Part shown: piece by piece, positions 10,326 to 24,035 of the stretch | Layout of the letters: each line of letters opens with the position of its first letter | Position numbering within the stretch: position 1 is the stretch's first letter | NCBI GenBank assembly: GCA_019648995.1 | Contig: BLXT01004484.1 | Coordinates: 766,930-803,497 of the forward strand | Reading direction: 5' to 3' | DNA from: Plakobranchus ocellatus | Taxonomy: Eukaryota > Mollusca > Gastropoda > Plakobranchidae | DNA: 36,568 nucleotides | Translations under genes and position numbers: made by a program | Notes under the pieces: generated by a model | Told to the model about the DNA's origin: nothing | What the model saw: only the letters and a program-made list of their open reading frames with translations | Databases searched by the model: none

Positions 10326-10497
10326 CCAAATTTCCAGTTTACTCCAGTCCATTCAGTTCAAACAGCTGAAAGGCTCAATGCAATTAAATTTATTGGCTGA
10401 GCAAATACAGTTTAATGTAATACAACACTTTATTTCTTATGATATAATTAACATGCATTGGTAAAAAAAAAAAAATAAAAGAAATAAAACTAAATTA
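10326..10497 (+). repeat. Second copy of the fold-back element's centre and right arm
   Basis: CCAAATTTCCAGTTTACTCC and the following ~150 nt match 9843-10007 closely (CAGCTGAAAGGCTCAATGC; TTATTGGCTGAGCAAATAC; ATTAACATGCATTGGTAAA). Only one arm is present, so the basic unit of the family is a ~170-bp single-arm sequence and the fold-back at 9660-10043 is a two-unit derivative. Confidence 0.88.
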
Positions 10498-11868
10498 TCT
10501 CACACAGGTTGAATTATTCTACAGTATCTGAATTATTTATTGCCAGATGCATTCAAACCACTGCATAGTGGCGCATGGAAACACACACAAACGCACACAC
10601 ATCCATACAAACTCTCTCTCTCTCACAACAACAAATAATAGAATATGTTGTATTCTTTCATTAATAGCCATACTATGTTTCAAATGCATTGACTTGAAAG
10701 TTTTTTAAAAAAAAGTGTAAAGCCTGAGTAAAAATCAAATAGAGCATTGTGAGAATTGACGACATACATAAATTTTCTTTTTTTTTTCCTTTTCATAATC
10801 ACAGAAATAGAAAAACGATGACGAATCTGAATATTTTACGAAAATGGACAATCTGATTTGAAATCCCTGCTATAAAAATTTGTTGAATAATTTGTTCCAT
10901 CTTTCCATGGTACCAAAACTCTTTCAGACATTAACCACTTCAACAACCACAATTAGGGTCTTTGTTTTAGTCAGTATCCTGTAATCAAGTAAGCACAAAA
11001 TTAGTTTGTTGAAGGAAAGGAAAGGCTTGAAATAATCCTATTTAAAACGTAAAAACTTTAGCATTTTCCACATAACAGATGCATATTTTTTACAACATCA
11101 CAGCATGGATAAATTTAAACGATTGAATTTCTAAAAAGTGTTACTGCTTTATCATTCACAGATATCTCTATATAGTATACATAATACACATAAACATACT
11201 ATACAGGAAAGTGTAAATAATAAGGACATTGTGGTGCGTATTAAGTTGTATTTTCAAAAAATTAATACATTATTGTTGTGCTGGTTGTTTTTTTTTTTTG
11301 CTTTTTTTTTTTGGGGGGGGGGGGGGGNNNNNNNACCTTTCTTCCACACTATACCCACTTGAAGTAACAATTTTGCAAATTTTGGCATTTCTTTTGCCCT
11401 TTAGCCAGGAAAAAAATATACTTTATAGATTCAACAAAAAAAATTTCTAAATTCAAATTTTGGTATCAATACTAGTGCTAATTTTTGTGAGTATTGAGAC
11501 AGTACCAATTACTTGCTACCTAAGCCAAACCAGTTTCTTCTAGTTAGATTCAAGTCAAGACATTGTTGGACATTTCTGCATTAGATTTGAAAAATTTACA
11601 AAAAGAAAATGTGGTACATGTACTTTGAGTTAATATCGATGATTTGTTGAATATGCTCAACTGGGTTATCCCATCACATATTTTTTGTTAATATGTTGGT
11701 GAAGTTTCCAATGGTTTGGAGTTCAACTGCAAGAGACAATTTTGAAGATCACATGTTTTGCTAATTGAAATTAGCGGCCGTTACCATAGCAAGCATAGGA
11801 GGAAAAAATGTTTTCCAATATTTTCCCCACTAATATTACACAGCAAACTTACTAGTAAACATTAAAAA
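10498..11868. other. Repeat-flanked AT-rich DNA, no recognised gene
   Basis: Lies between the two direct repeats. It contains short CA-rich (about 10585-10600) and CT (about 10614-10623) tracts, a poly-T/poly-G run and an assembly gap at 11328. No coding signal. Confidence 0.45.
11328..11334. other. Assembly gap (7 N) after poly-T/poly-G
   Basis: Seven Ns directly follow a poly-T then ~15-nt poly-G run. This is a homopolymer-caused gap; frames crossing it are meaningless. Confidence 0.95.
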
Positions 11869-12066
11869 TTCCTTTCTGAAATTAAAAAAAAAATCATTCT
11901 TAGGTGCCATCACCCCACCCCATTGTTTTCCCTCTCCCCCCCCCCTCCCACCTCCCTTTTCCCCTTACACCCCTTTAAGGCAACACAGAGTTGTACCGAT
12001 CAACTCATAATATAAGATCACTAATTGCTATCCAATAATCTGTCTCATACGTCAACTGATGGCAAT
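11869..12066 (+). repeat. Direct repeat copy 2 (~198 bp)
   Basis: Second copy of 10050-10231, with a longer C-rich tract at about 11931-11950. It runs on into CATCCAGCCATG without the TA-rich hairpin, so it shows the probable pre-insertion junction. Confidence 0.9.
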
Positions 12067-13014
12067 CATCCAGCCATGAAATAAGACAAATCCTCCATAA
12101 AGCCACGTGTTTCCTCTAACTCCTGCTGAAATGATTAGAAAAAAAAGCAAAGAATTAGTTGATGTCGCTGAACAGATTCTGTAGTTTCATATTCTTTATA
12201 TGTATGGACTTTATCAGATGGTCAGGTTTAACAAATTAATGAATAACTCATACGTCATAATTTTTTTTCCCATTGCAAAAGTTTGCAGATATTTCTTTAT
12301 TGCTTGTAAGATTAAAAAGAAAGAGTTGCTTAAATTTCTTTTTCCCTTGTTTTATACAAACATTTCTGTTTTTATAGAAAAAGCTGAGAGAAGCCTGGCA
12401 ATAAACTAGCAGATCTAAATGTAAGCAGTACAATGTATATCAAATAAGCAAAACAATTTACTAAGAAAAGCATTGCTTAAATCTAGAACTTTCTTATGCA
12501 TTTAGTAAAAATGAAATACTGCACATAAAATGCATATATATTATGACCTTATAGTTTTTTCAAGCAATTTAAAGCTTTACACTTTCATATAATTATGTTA
12601 AAAAGCTTTCTGCCCTTTTCTTTCCATCATCAGAATGAATTAAAACATGTAATTAAATGGTTATAACCATCAAATGGAATCAAATTTCTAATCTAATATT
12701 CATGCACCGGTGTAAAAAAAAAATACTTGATCAAAATTAATAAAAGCAACTGTACTGGGTTTTGAAGCTTTAGTTACCAGTATCTGAATTCAATTCTGTG
12801 CTATACAATACGAACTGTATGTGTGCGTCAGAAAGCATGAAAGAAGATATGAATTGAAACAAGGGTAAGAAAAACAAAGAGGGTGGGCACACAGCCTATC
12901 AATAGCAGCTTCATGCAACTGTAGCATTAATTGCTTCTGTTCTATATCAGAGAACAAATTTAAAGTCATTTCAACTTAGAAATGGGTCACAACCCCCCCC
13001 CCCCCCCCCCCCCC

Positions 13015-13015
13015 N
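13015..13015. other. Single N inside a poly-C run
   Basis: One ambiguous base in a ~25-nt C homopolymer. Confidence 0.95.
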
Positions 13016-14970
13016 CCCTAAAAAAGCAACATAAAAAAGACATCAGTGATATGATGTAACCATGATGATGATATCAGTACTCATAGAACGTTTCTGATAG
13101 ATGTTAGAAGATAAAAAAACACAAAGCAAAGTCATAGTTTTGCTCACTGAAGATGAGCAATGCTGACAAAACGAATACTGCCACCGAAAAAGGCCCTGAG
13201 AATTATACAAAATATGTATTGGTTAAAATTGCAATTTATGCAGCATGCGTATCTAAATATGCTGTGGGAAGCATGCTTCTATAACACTAGTTAATAAATG
13301 TTATAATAAATGATAGCAAAATTATATCACAATTCTTTCAAATAAAAGAAGGGTCTTAAGATTATCAGTGTGTTAAGTTCATTAGAGTGACAATTTACAA
13401 CACCCAAGAAAGGTGCAGGGATGTAAAACAATGTTCTATTTCTAAATACCTAAAGAGCTGGCAAAGAACACAACTTCAAATTGCTATTATTGTTAACATG
13501 CAAATCAAGCAATCATTATGCAGATAATCTGTGTATGATTTCTATTTTCCTTAATTTAAATGTAAGGGGGTGGAGGAGGAAGATAACATAGCGTTGATTT
13601 TACATCCAAAATAGGAAATCAAGAGACACACTGTAAAAAAAAATTCAAAGTGAAGGATTCAGTACTATTACAGTTTAAAAAAAAAAAAAAAGTAATATAT
13701 GACATTTTTCTTTTTAAGCTGAGAGGCCAAAAGTATTGTGAAGATATGGTTTATAATTTTAGTTTTGACAATATTATATTATGAATGAAATACTATTCAA
13801 TTTTGGTTGTTGCCTGTAATTAACAATTAGGTGTCTTGATCTCATTTGAAAAAATCTTCTAAAGTAACAGAGTTTTTAGAGTAAACTGATATTTTTAATT
13901 GGAATTATTCACTTTCAGAGATTTTAGTAAAGCATTCAATACAACTTTTTGAAAACATTTATTTTAGAGTAAAGTTTTAAAAAGATAGATACATATAAAT
14001 CACAAAACTGAATTTGACAAATGGAATTAGAAAACAATATATCCTGATATGACAGAGGGTCTAGGAATTATTTCTACCAGCTGTTATTGCTGTCTTCATC
14101 TATTACTTAACATTAATTCGCTTTATTTATTTAAATTTGTTTATCATTTGTTTTCTTGTTTGCTGGAAGGAGGGGAATAAATGAAGGATGCCAGTGCAAG
14201 TTAGAGATACAGTAAATTACTGAGGTGTCACAATACAGAACAAACTAATTGCATAATTCATTTCATTGTTTGGAAAGGAAAGGTAACTGCAAAAAGTATT
14301 TAATTGCTTTGTAAAAAAAATCATTCTTTTTACCTTCAAGTTTTGTAACAATCACATCATAAATTTTCAGTGTGTGTTTTTCTATAGGAAAAGCAAACAG
14401 TTTACAACAAATGTGAAGAAAAAACAAAAGAAGAAAGTTGAGAATTTACGTGTAAAAAGAAATTTAAAAAAACAAAACAAAGACCACTGGTGCTAAAGCA
14501 ACACATATAAAAACATAAGATCTGTTTTCCAAGGCAATGTAATTTAGTTGGTTTGGTCTTTGCCCTCTGTCCACGTGAATATATATTATTTTTTTCCCTT
14601 TTAATAAATTTTATGGTTGCTTATATTTGATCTTCAATTTTCAAGCACTAAAGATACAGAGAAATGTTCGATTTTTTTTTTTATTAATTTATTCATATTA
14701 TTTGGTTTATAAACGTGTTACAGTTGGTAGCTACCATTTTATCCATATTTATGTAGCTGATGTTCCTTGCTGAACAAATTTTTCATTTACTTTATGGAAG
14801 TGTTAAAAATGAAATTCCATTTCTTTGTTTGCACTCTTCATTACAGGAGGATTTATGTTTGTTTCCAGTATCTTGATCCTTGCTAAAAAAAGATCAATCA
14901 GACTTGCTTTCAAACCTTTAAGGGTCAAAGTTTTACTGGCACTAGCTTCTTTCTTTTTTTTTTTTTTTTT

Positions 14971-14974
14971 NNNN
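14971..14974. other. Assembly gap (4 N) inside a poly-T run
   Basis: Four Ns interrupt a T homopolymer that continues on both sides. Frames on either strand through it are artefacts. Confidence 0.95.
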
Positions 14975-15331
14975 TTTTTTTTTTTTTTTTTTGGGGGTAC
15001 GGGGGGGGGAGAGAGAGAGAATGGCAAGTTGATCTTTCCAGTTTTTTATGCTGGATGCTAAATTTTGAGTTTTGCTAAAAGCAGCAAAACCATAATTCTC
15101 CATCACCAAAAAAAAAAACTTAAATATTTTGCTGAAAATGCTGTTACAGCAGATTACAGAATATATCATACTGACATAATGCTGTATACATTAAAAAAAA
15201 AAAAAAAGTGAAGTGAAGTGAATACCATACTAGGACAAGCATACAGCAATCTGGAATATGATCCTAGTGATTTTCGGGCATACAAATACAACATTGTGAA
15301 ATAGTCTGGCATTGCTTTTTTTTAAACTGAA

Positions 15332-15367
15332 GTCTGACCCAGGTTTACAATCAGAAGTGGGTCAGAC
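15332..15367. repeat. Perfect 10-bp hairpin
   Basis: GTCTGACCCA and TGGGTCAGAC enclose a 16-nt loop. The stem is too short for a typical miRNA precursor. Confidence 0.6.
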
Positions 15368-18300
15368 AAGTGGATGGAATTTGTTTGCCTGAAATGAGAA
15401 TTGATCCAGTGAGATTTAGATTAACCATGATATTGCTCACTAATCTCCATCATGAATGGAGAAAAATATCAAAGCTCTTCAAAGCTTGAATCTGTTTTAT
15501 CTGTTTGCAAATACGTTTTGGTTCATCCAAATCACAATACTTATTTTACTAAATTTTTTCTTCACTAAATTTATCAACTTATATTAAAGATTTTTTCTCC
15601 TCAACTAAAATATATTTCATGATGAGGTTAACTTGGTTCCCTTCAAAAAAGGAACCTTTCTTGCCTTCGTAAACACAGCTTAATTTTTGTGTCTCTGGTT
15701 TGCCGATTTACACTGAATTTAGCAAGCTGCATTTATTGACTGTTCCATTTTGCTAACCCTATCTAGGCAATGAAGGGAGCAAAAAATAAAAAAAGAAACA
15801 AACAAAGTGTACGACCAAAATAGTTGTAAATGAGACTTTAGGCACAAATAGGCATCTTCTTTAACAATGCAAACAATTTGACTTATTTCCTCTGCAAGCA
15901 TAGAATGGGCTCAACATTTCATGATAACTTTTCAATCGTAATTTTGAAGAATTTAGTTTCAGTACTTCTGAGCCCTCATTTCAGTATTTTTCAAAGCATT
16001 TTGATAGTGGTGCCTACATTAAAGTCTGAAAAAGACGACACCAGGTTGTCTTTAATCAAAATAAATGGCCCTGAGTGAGCATATTTATATAGTTTGATGC
16101 CCAACAAGACTTTGAAAGTTCAGAAAACAAAAACAGGCAAAACAGGGTATTTTTTTGAAGAGATGATTTTAGTATTCTTGATCTCAATTCAGTATTTTGA
16201 TCCTCTTTTCAGAAGTATATACCTAGACTGAGATCTACACTGGTTGGTACATCTGAATCTTGCTGGGTATATAATTCAAGTTTCTCATATTCTCTTCTAG
16301 TAAGATAGGCAGCATACTAATGTTTTTCCTCTTCGTTCTTTAACTGTTACACTAAAATATTTTGAGACCAGTCCCGAATAGTCAGATATTGCTGGTATTA
16401 TTATTGAGAAAGAGTCTTGATACATACATTTTTTCCAGCTCCAGAACGTTTGAAAGTTGCTAAAAGATGTACATGCTGACACTGAAACTTTTTAACTGGC
16501 CATGATAAAAAGTAAGAAACTTTATCATTTGAAAAATAAAACTCTATAATGTGATTTGTGGCTTAGAGTGTATTTGGCCTGGGCGAAAGAGAAATTACTG
16601 AGGGCATGCAAAACATTTACTTATATTTATATGACAATATAAAGGTATGTTTTAAAAAGTACCTACAATGCTTTCTTATGTACAATATTCCTCTTTTTCT
16701 AGATAATTTTAAGATGACTTAAAATTTCTAACTTGAATTGGTTCATTTTTAAACACCTGTAAAAAACGTAAATAGGGTAAAGATTGTTGAAAATAATTTT
16801 ATTAAGATTCTTAAACTACAAATTATTTTCACATTTCTCCTTAAAGTTGCATTGTTAAAACTATGGTTACATTGTAAAAAAAAAATTAAAAAAAGGATCC
16901 CGAACATTTTCAATATACAAATGAAAAAAACCAGCATGATTCATCAACTTTTTATATTTTGTTTATTGCAAAATTTCATTCTGTTTGGCCTAAGAAAATG
17001 ACAAGAGTCATTTCAAATTACAAATAAAATGCAAGAGAGTATTACAAAATGTTGTAAGGCTGGATATACAATACATACACAAAAAATTGCATCTGAGTCA
17101 GAAAAAGCCTTTCTATCAGCTCAATATAAAAAAAACCATGAAAAAAAAAAGTATCACCCTCACTGTCACACTTAACACTTTTTAGAACAACGCTTTCAAT
17201 AGGAATTTTCGTAACCAAAATTGCTACCGTTGATGTTTGAATTACGTCTTATCCTAAAACCTAATCCAATCAAAATGGGCAATACAGTATACTAGAACAT
17301 AGAAAGAACAGTGAGATCAAAGACATTGTTCCAATTAGGAGCAAAATAATTGTAGAAGAAAAAAAGCATACTGAATAAAATGAGAAAGACATTTTTCTTG
17401 TCTAAAAGGAATATGGCTGTGGTATTGGATTACAACAAATTCTTTTTCAAGAAAAAAAGCAGTAAATAAATTGAGAAAGACTTTTTTTTTTTTAGTTCCT
17501 TAAAAAAATATCATGGCTGTGCTATTAGATAGAAAAGAAAATATTTGATGGAGAGAAAAAAAACAAAGTAAAATAAAATAATGAGAAAAGAAAACAAAAT
17601 AGACCCAGCAGATCACTGATATAGAGAAAAAATCACCACTTCAATCCACTAATTTTGAATCAGGCCATTGAAAAAAAAAATAATAATAAAAATAGATATA
17701 GGTCGTTGCACAACCTATGCTCACAACCTTGGTGCATAGTTTTACAACTTCAAAATGAAAGGCAATGCACATTTCCTTTGCATTCTTCCCACAAGCCAAG
17801 CAACAAACAGTGAAACGTAAAAAAAGGCATCTTAAACATATGCTTTGTGACATAGAAAATTGCCTGTGGGATCGATAGTGATTTGAAGAGTTTGGGAAAC
17901 TCATGTATTATGCCTTAAGCAGTGTTCAAACCTATCAAATTCACCAACAAATACCTTTCCTACTGGAAGTAAGTCTATTGCTAACACAATATTTAATTTG
18001 TAGGAAAATAAAGGAAGAGAATTATTATGCAACACATTTTTGGACACTACGAGAAGAAAAGAAAATTGTTATTCAAGATATTTTCAGTATGCCTGGCTTT
18101 AATAATCGCTAGCCTTACTAAAAACAAAGTTCCTTTATTGTATGAAACTATTCAGTGAGACAGGAAGTAGTAAATATTGATACTTTCCGTTTTGCCATTT
18201 TAAAAACAAAAATAGAACAATAAAGAGAGATGGTCCAGTCTTGGCAAGATTGAAATTGGCATCAAACACCAAGACATGGAATCAGGAACCATGGCAAAAT

Positions 18301-19921
18301 AAAAAAAACAACTTAGCTCCCCACTTCAAGTAGATTGTTTTTAGATCTTTTCAAACTTCCCATTAATAACTAAGTTAAAACAATATTGTCAAAATACAAA
18401 AGCACAGAGTATATCATTCCCAATGGTACCAAAATTTTTGCAGCTCTGGAAATATAAAAAGAAATATAGGTCCAGGCCCTAATATGAGATTCAATTAGAT
18501 TGAATAAACCTATGGCACACCAATCAAAGAATATTATAGTCCATACCCTAAAGCATATTATTGAAAGAAAGTTTTATAAACGTTTCTTTGCTCACATTAA
18601 TATTTCTTGGACCATATTGTATAAGTCACAAGTTGAAGTTTGAACATTTGAAAATGTTGGTAGTGCCAGAGGCTCCATTTTCTTAGCCTGTCAATGGAAT
18701 AAACAGAATTGCTTAAGTTTCTTTTGAAATAAGAAAAAACGTGCATAAAATTCTCAATTTCATGAGGTTTTATCTGACTCACTAGTACAGGTCTCATAAT
18801 AATTGGTGGCATGTTAGATGTTGCATTTAGATACTCCTTTTTTTTTTCCTAAAATGTATTTTAAGTATTTTTCCTTCTTTAAAACTATTTTTAAAATGAT
18901 ATATCCCTATTATACGTTAATTTCAACTCCAGAATTCCAATCCACTTTTTACCATTGCAAAGATCAAGCAATGGACATTTTGTTTATATAAACAAATTAA
19001 AATGTTCAAATTGCTGATTTCACATCACACTGTACGCAAAAAAAAAAAAAAGACAAAAGTTAGAAGCCAAGATGATCCTATAGTTATCCTAGATAGATGA
19101 CCCTACACTTCATTCACACACACACAGCTTCTCTGCAGCATACACAAAGTGATCTACTGCTTCAGTAACAGATACCTTTGAAAACAAGCATCACTACGTG
19201 CCAGTTTATAGCTATTTCATTACTAAGTTTGGTTTGTTTGAACTCTTTGTTCTCCATTACTGGTTTCTATATTTAAACAAAGACGCCATTATATTAAGAA
19301 TCATCCCATTTTTTTTCAACTCATTCTTGTGTTGGCTTACATTTTTTTTTTACTCAAAAGCAGACACAGGCAGCAGTCAAGTAGTATATAACTGCAGTGA
19401 ATTGTTTTTTCCACAGGAAAGGAAATGGGGAAACAATTCGGAGCAGGCGCAAAGTGAAATAATCTGTTTAAAAACAAAAATACAAAGCACAATGAGAAAG
19501 GTTGGAATGGCATATTAATTATGATGATCAGTGGAAAGAATCATGTGTAGTTTTTTTAACATATGTACAATTAAATAATTTATTCACCTCAATTAGATCT
19601 TGGAGTGATCTGTAAAATAATTTTACCTACAGCTAAAAAAAAAAATTCCCTTGGCTGTGCATGTAAAAAAGCAACAAAAAATAATTTCAACATGAATGAT
19701 TTGAAAAATATCATTATTTTGAGGAAAATAGTTGACCGAATTTTTTTTTTCGCATATCATCTCCTTGCACCCATTAAAAAAAATCTATCACTTTACAGCA
19801 GGTCTGATTTTTTAACCACATTAACTTAAAAATGAAAGTACAAGCTGCTGAACAAAAAGCAGAGGCCTTTCTCAAAACATTAAAACTGGGGAAAGGCCAA
19901 ACCAGCAGGTCCCCTCAAGAT

Positions 19922-19966
19922 TCAGCCTAAGCCATGATCCTCAAAGAAGCCTTGTGGAGTTTCCTC
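19922..19966 (-). CDS. AP1S2-like: AP-1 sigma-1 alternative last exon C (tail EETPQGFFEDHGLG)
   Basis: The minus strand has an excellent acceptor, GTTTTCTTCTGCCCTCTAG. It is followed by 14 codons and TGA, in the phase left by the donor at 26495, giving ...DLLQE|EETPQGFFEDHGLG. Vertebrate sigma-1 proteins end LLQE followed by a short tail with E-E/D-x-S/T-P then x-L-E-E-x-G-L-x. The EETP start and GL-x-stop end make this the closest counterpart of the vertebrate tail, although FFEDH replaces the usual VLEE-type core. The intron from the core exon would be about 6.5 kb. An AATAAA lies about 340 nt downstream. It is the most distal of three mutually exclusive candidate terminal exons. Confidence 0.8.
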   Translation of the reverse strand, partial: EETPQGFFEDHGLG

Positions 19967-22900
19967 CTAGAGGGCAGAAGAAAACAGAAGAGCCTTTGAG
20001 AAAGACTATCAAGGGAGAAAAAAAGCATTGCTCAGCAATGTATTATTTCTTGTCATTATAAGTTTACTTCCACTTCAAAATTTAATCATTGTAGATCCAG
20101 ACTATTGTAAATAATTTCACACCAGTAGCCTAATGTACAAATAGTGGGATTTGTGATAACACTCTTGAAACTTGTTAAATCAAGTTTACTTTGTGCAAGG
20201 TTGTTCTCTACCGATAAAGAGGAGCTAAAGATGGCACAAATGTTCCAAGGCCAAAGCTACTCATTTGAAATGCTGGAAGGGACAGCAGTATCCCTTGAAG
20301 ATGATTGAAATTCAATATTTCCATTAAGTTTGCCCAATTTCAAATCTCTGAGCGGCAGATACATGGCTAAAATCAACATTTTTTGGCCTAAAATTTTTAA
20401 TCCATGCTAATTTATTTTTTCGCCCATATTATTCTTTGGAAATTTCTGCTCTATTAACTCTTTACTAGGTAATGAAAGTATTTTTTGCTGATGATTAGTG
20501 AAGTAGGATGAAATGGTCTATAAGGACACTTTTCTGCTTTTATTGTTTTTTTTTTGTTGTGTTTGTTTGTTTTTGTACGTTTCTCAAAAGTTAATTTGTG
20601 TTAAATTTTACTATGTCAAGGAGTTTCCATTTTTCATAATTCAAAGAAATTGTACACACCTTCTATGTTGCATACTAGCTATGTTTTGCTTGCACGAAAA
20701 ACATGAGGCTTTCAAAATTGCTCAAATTATAATAATTTTTACAATCCTCCTTCGTAAAATTTATAGCTTAACCACAAATTATGCTATTATGCTTCACTCA
20801 CAAAAAGGCACCAAAACTCTTCACTCTACCAGAAAGTCTTTTTCTGATAACCTTCTTTGTGCTTTGAAAACTTGAAAACTACACAGGGATTACTTGCCCA
20901 GATATCTTAAATCATGTAATGCTTTCACTTTTTATGATTTTCTTTTTACAGATTCAGGAAGTTTTTTCCTGAGTAAGTACTTTCAAATTTTCTAAATTTC
21001 AGCGTTATGAAACGTTCTACCCTCCTTGATACCAAAGGTTTATACTGAAAGTTTTTTTCCCATTTTGGGATTTACCTTGACCTTAAAGAGAGTCAAACTA
21101 CAGATCTCGATTGGCAATGGCACAGACGATTATGGTAAAGAAGTCAGAAATCCAAACTAAAGGGAAAAAAAAGAACAAAAGTACCTCTGCGATTTTATCT
21201 GAAATGTGAGACAAAACAGCACTTCTAAATGAGAACTGTAGAAAGGAGAGACACTGATGGATATGCAAGAGAAGCAGGGGAGAAAGGAAGGAGAGGATGA
21301 CAGGAAGGGAGAGAGATGGAAAGTGAGGAGAGGGAGATAAACACAGAGAGAAAATGTGTGTGTGGCTTGGGGGAGGTGGAGGCAATTCAAGAGGAGGAGG
21401 TGCAAAGAAGATAAAGCTAACAAGAGAAAACTTAAGGGTATATTAAGTAGGCAAATGGTGATGGCAAGATAGAAGACAGAGAAGATAAAGAGACAAAGGA
21501 AAGGCGATAGATAATGCTTATGCAGTGACATACAGTATGGGAAAGTAAGCAGATAGGCAGGCAGACCTTGGCTGGCCTTAAAAATTGTTGACAAGAAGAT
21601 GAGGGATTATATATTTTTTCTGCACACTACCCATTCTGTTTTTCAACGCAAAAAATGCAAGTAGCAGATAGACCTCAAAGAAAAAAAGGAAAGGGGAGGG
21701 AGGGCTTGTTAGAATCTTCCATGCAGTAATTCATATGCATTTTCTCTAGGTTAGTTAAACTTAATTATTTTTTGTCAAATACACATTTGTGCACAAATGC
21801 ACAGATATCCTAAAGGGTTTAAAGCTACTGCACTGTATTTTATGTCATAGGTTGCACATTTATTTAAAACCAACCCAAGTAAGTTCAGACTTGCAAACTT
21901 CTGGGAATTAATTTCTAAATTTTGTTTTCATTTTATTAAAAACGTGTACAATCATATGTTCATTTTAAGTCACCGTAGGACCACTTAAAACTCTTTTCAA
22001 AGCATTCTAATGAAGCAAAACAAGAACCCCAAATGAATGGTTTTCAAAACTCATTCATTGGGACTACTAATCTGAAAACATACTTGTCACTCTAATAGCT
22101 TATGTAACTAACTGCAACATATAACTTATTACTGATATAATAGTAAGAATGATTTTATTGCAGAATTGCAGCTCGATTTCAATTTTTTTATTTTAATTTT
22201 ACTTTTAATAGGGTGGATAAAGCTCTTCAGAACATTCACCAGCTGAAGCATAGATTTATTTATTTATATAAGGAAGGCAATCACCTCACGAGTATATGCA
22301 GAATGAAGTGGTGGCATTTAAAAGACAAAAGGAATTCAGTGTCAAAGGAAAACAAGAAGCTCAAATTACAACTGAAATCTGATTCCCAAACTCCATATCC
22401 ATTTGCAAGCACATATGCAAGCAAAAAAAAAAAAAAAAGTTTACAACCAGATTTTTTTACAAAAAATTTTCATCTCTGAAAAAAAACAAAAAGCTTCACC
22501 TATTTCTTACTGCCACTATTCATTCAATATAGGAAATCTAATGAAGCTTGAGTATGATCCATTTTGAACTTCAGTGATATGTCTGATAAGTAATGTTTAA
22601 AAGTTTGTTTGAATGGAACAACTTCAGCAAAGCATACCATATGCAACATGACAACTGTCCAATACTGCTACAACAAAAAGAACTTCAGAAACAAAAATAA
22701 ATCAATGTACCAGTTTAGTTGTTGATACAGGAATAGAATATTTTAATTTATCTTGTATGCTGTTTTCAGTCTCTATTTGAAAGAAACCGTCCCAATTTGT
22801 CTACACTGTAATTTGATCTATTAAGTGAAAAGTACAGCCATGATATTGAGCTTTCTTTAATCCTGCTTGTGCCATTGCTAAGAAATGGTCCAAAAGGAGG

Positions 22901-24035
22901 TAGCTTGACATAAGCACAAAAATAAGCACAAACCAAATAGTTGGAATTCCCTCTACATCCCACTCCACCTTGCCTTGAAAAACAGATGACAGGATCGAAA
23001 AATAATGCCTTATGAGTCTCTGCTAAAATTTTTAGAGAAGAGGCAAATCGTGAAGACAGATACAGTGTTTTTCAAAATTAGAGATATGCATGTAAAAGGG
23101 GGGTAAAAAGCTGTCTAGCATTTTTATTGAGATACAAAAATGTCTTAGCTTTATTTTTCTGCATTGTTCTGATCTGTTTCAATTATAAATTTTATAAAGA
23201 CAGTTAAGATGATGCAGAAATCAAAAGCGTCACAAGGAAAAAGAAATAAGTATTATATTCAATAAGATATTATAAGTATTATAATTACGAAGTGTGAGAT
23301 TACAATTACAAAGTCGAAGGTAGGGTATAGCTTTCTTTTTGTCTTTTATTTCAAATCCGTACTATTCAGCAAAAGTCTAATCACTCACACCACCATCCTT
23401 TATGAATTTATGCTTTAGTTCATAACTAGCATTCACTGACAAAGAATTATCCAATGAAACTGGACCAAACAAAAATACTTCTATGAATATCATAAAATAT
23501 TAATCTCAGGTATTTGTATCACGAAACATAATGCTTTGATTCTCTTCGTCCACAACACCCATAATGTGACTTGGCACATTTTTGTCTTACACAGTACTTA
23601 ACTCTATGAAACTTTTTCCACTTCTTTATCCTTGACTGTACTTAAAAGTTACACAGAGAAGATAATTGTTTTTGTTTTTTTTCCTTTCTCTTTCTTTTTT
23701 TTTAATCTGAAAGATAATATTAATAAAAGTGCACTTTGAAAAAAAGGCAGTCTTTTTTCAAAATAATTTATAATTTTAAACAATCAAAATATGATTAAAT
23801 TTCTTTCATATTTGACAAACAAATAAATGCCATGCAGTACTGAAGAGAAATTAGCGTGCAATAAAAAAAGACCGAAAAAAAAAAAAATTGACAACCTCAC
23901 CCTTCATCAAACAGGCAGTATATATATATAATACTAAGATAAGATAGCAACATCAAAGAACCAGGACCAAAGCAGCCAAAAATAATGGGTTTCCTATATA
24001 TAACCTGCCTTTACTGCAGAGAATGAGGTCCATAC
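19967..24035 (-). other. AP-1 sigma locus: DNA between last exons B and C
   Basis: Intronic to isoform C and 3'UTR/downstream for isoform B. AT-rich and CpG-poor, with no other gene seen. Frames at 20513-20875 (+) and 22213-22479 (+) are AT-biased and unrecognisable. A purine-rich tract at about 21236-21420 is listed separately. Confidence 0.55.
21236..21420. other. Purine-rich tract on the plus strand
   Basis: A GA-rich stretch (GGAGAGAAAGGAAGGAGAGG-like) that continues weakly to about 21515. It produces long pyrimidine-strand frames rich in Ser, Leu and Pro on the minus strand (up to 145 codons) that are not credible proteins. Confidence 0.7.

Larger units (their letters stand above)
12067..19921. 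other. AT-rich, CpG-poor DNA; possible 3'UTR or downstream part of the AP-1 sigma locus
   Basis: No recognisable gene on either strand; the short frames are AT-rich noise. It holds a poly-C run with one N (12993-13017), a poly-T run with four Ns (14971-14974) and many A/T homopolymers. On the minus strand an AATAAA (plus 19579-19584) lies about 340 nt after the stop of the most distal AP-1 sigma last exon and is a plausible poly(A) signal. I looked in this stretch for a further minus-strand terminal exon ending Gly-Leu-X-stop and found none. Confidence 0.5.

Noticed and set aside
11138..11450. Open frames crossing the N gap at 11328
   Set aside because: They run through poly-T/poly-G and unknown bases.
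14803..15169. Lys- or Phe-rich frames on both strands
   Set aside because: Translations of a poly-T run with four Ns.
20513..20875. 120-codon plus-strand open frame
   Set aside because: Phe/Leu/Ile/Lys-rich AT-biased noise over a poly-T run, inside an AP-1 sigma intron and antisense to it.
21157..21594. 145-codon minus-strand open frame
   Set aside because: Same cause: complement of a GA-rich tract, with no domain or signal pattern beyond composition.
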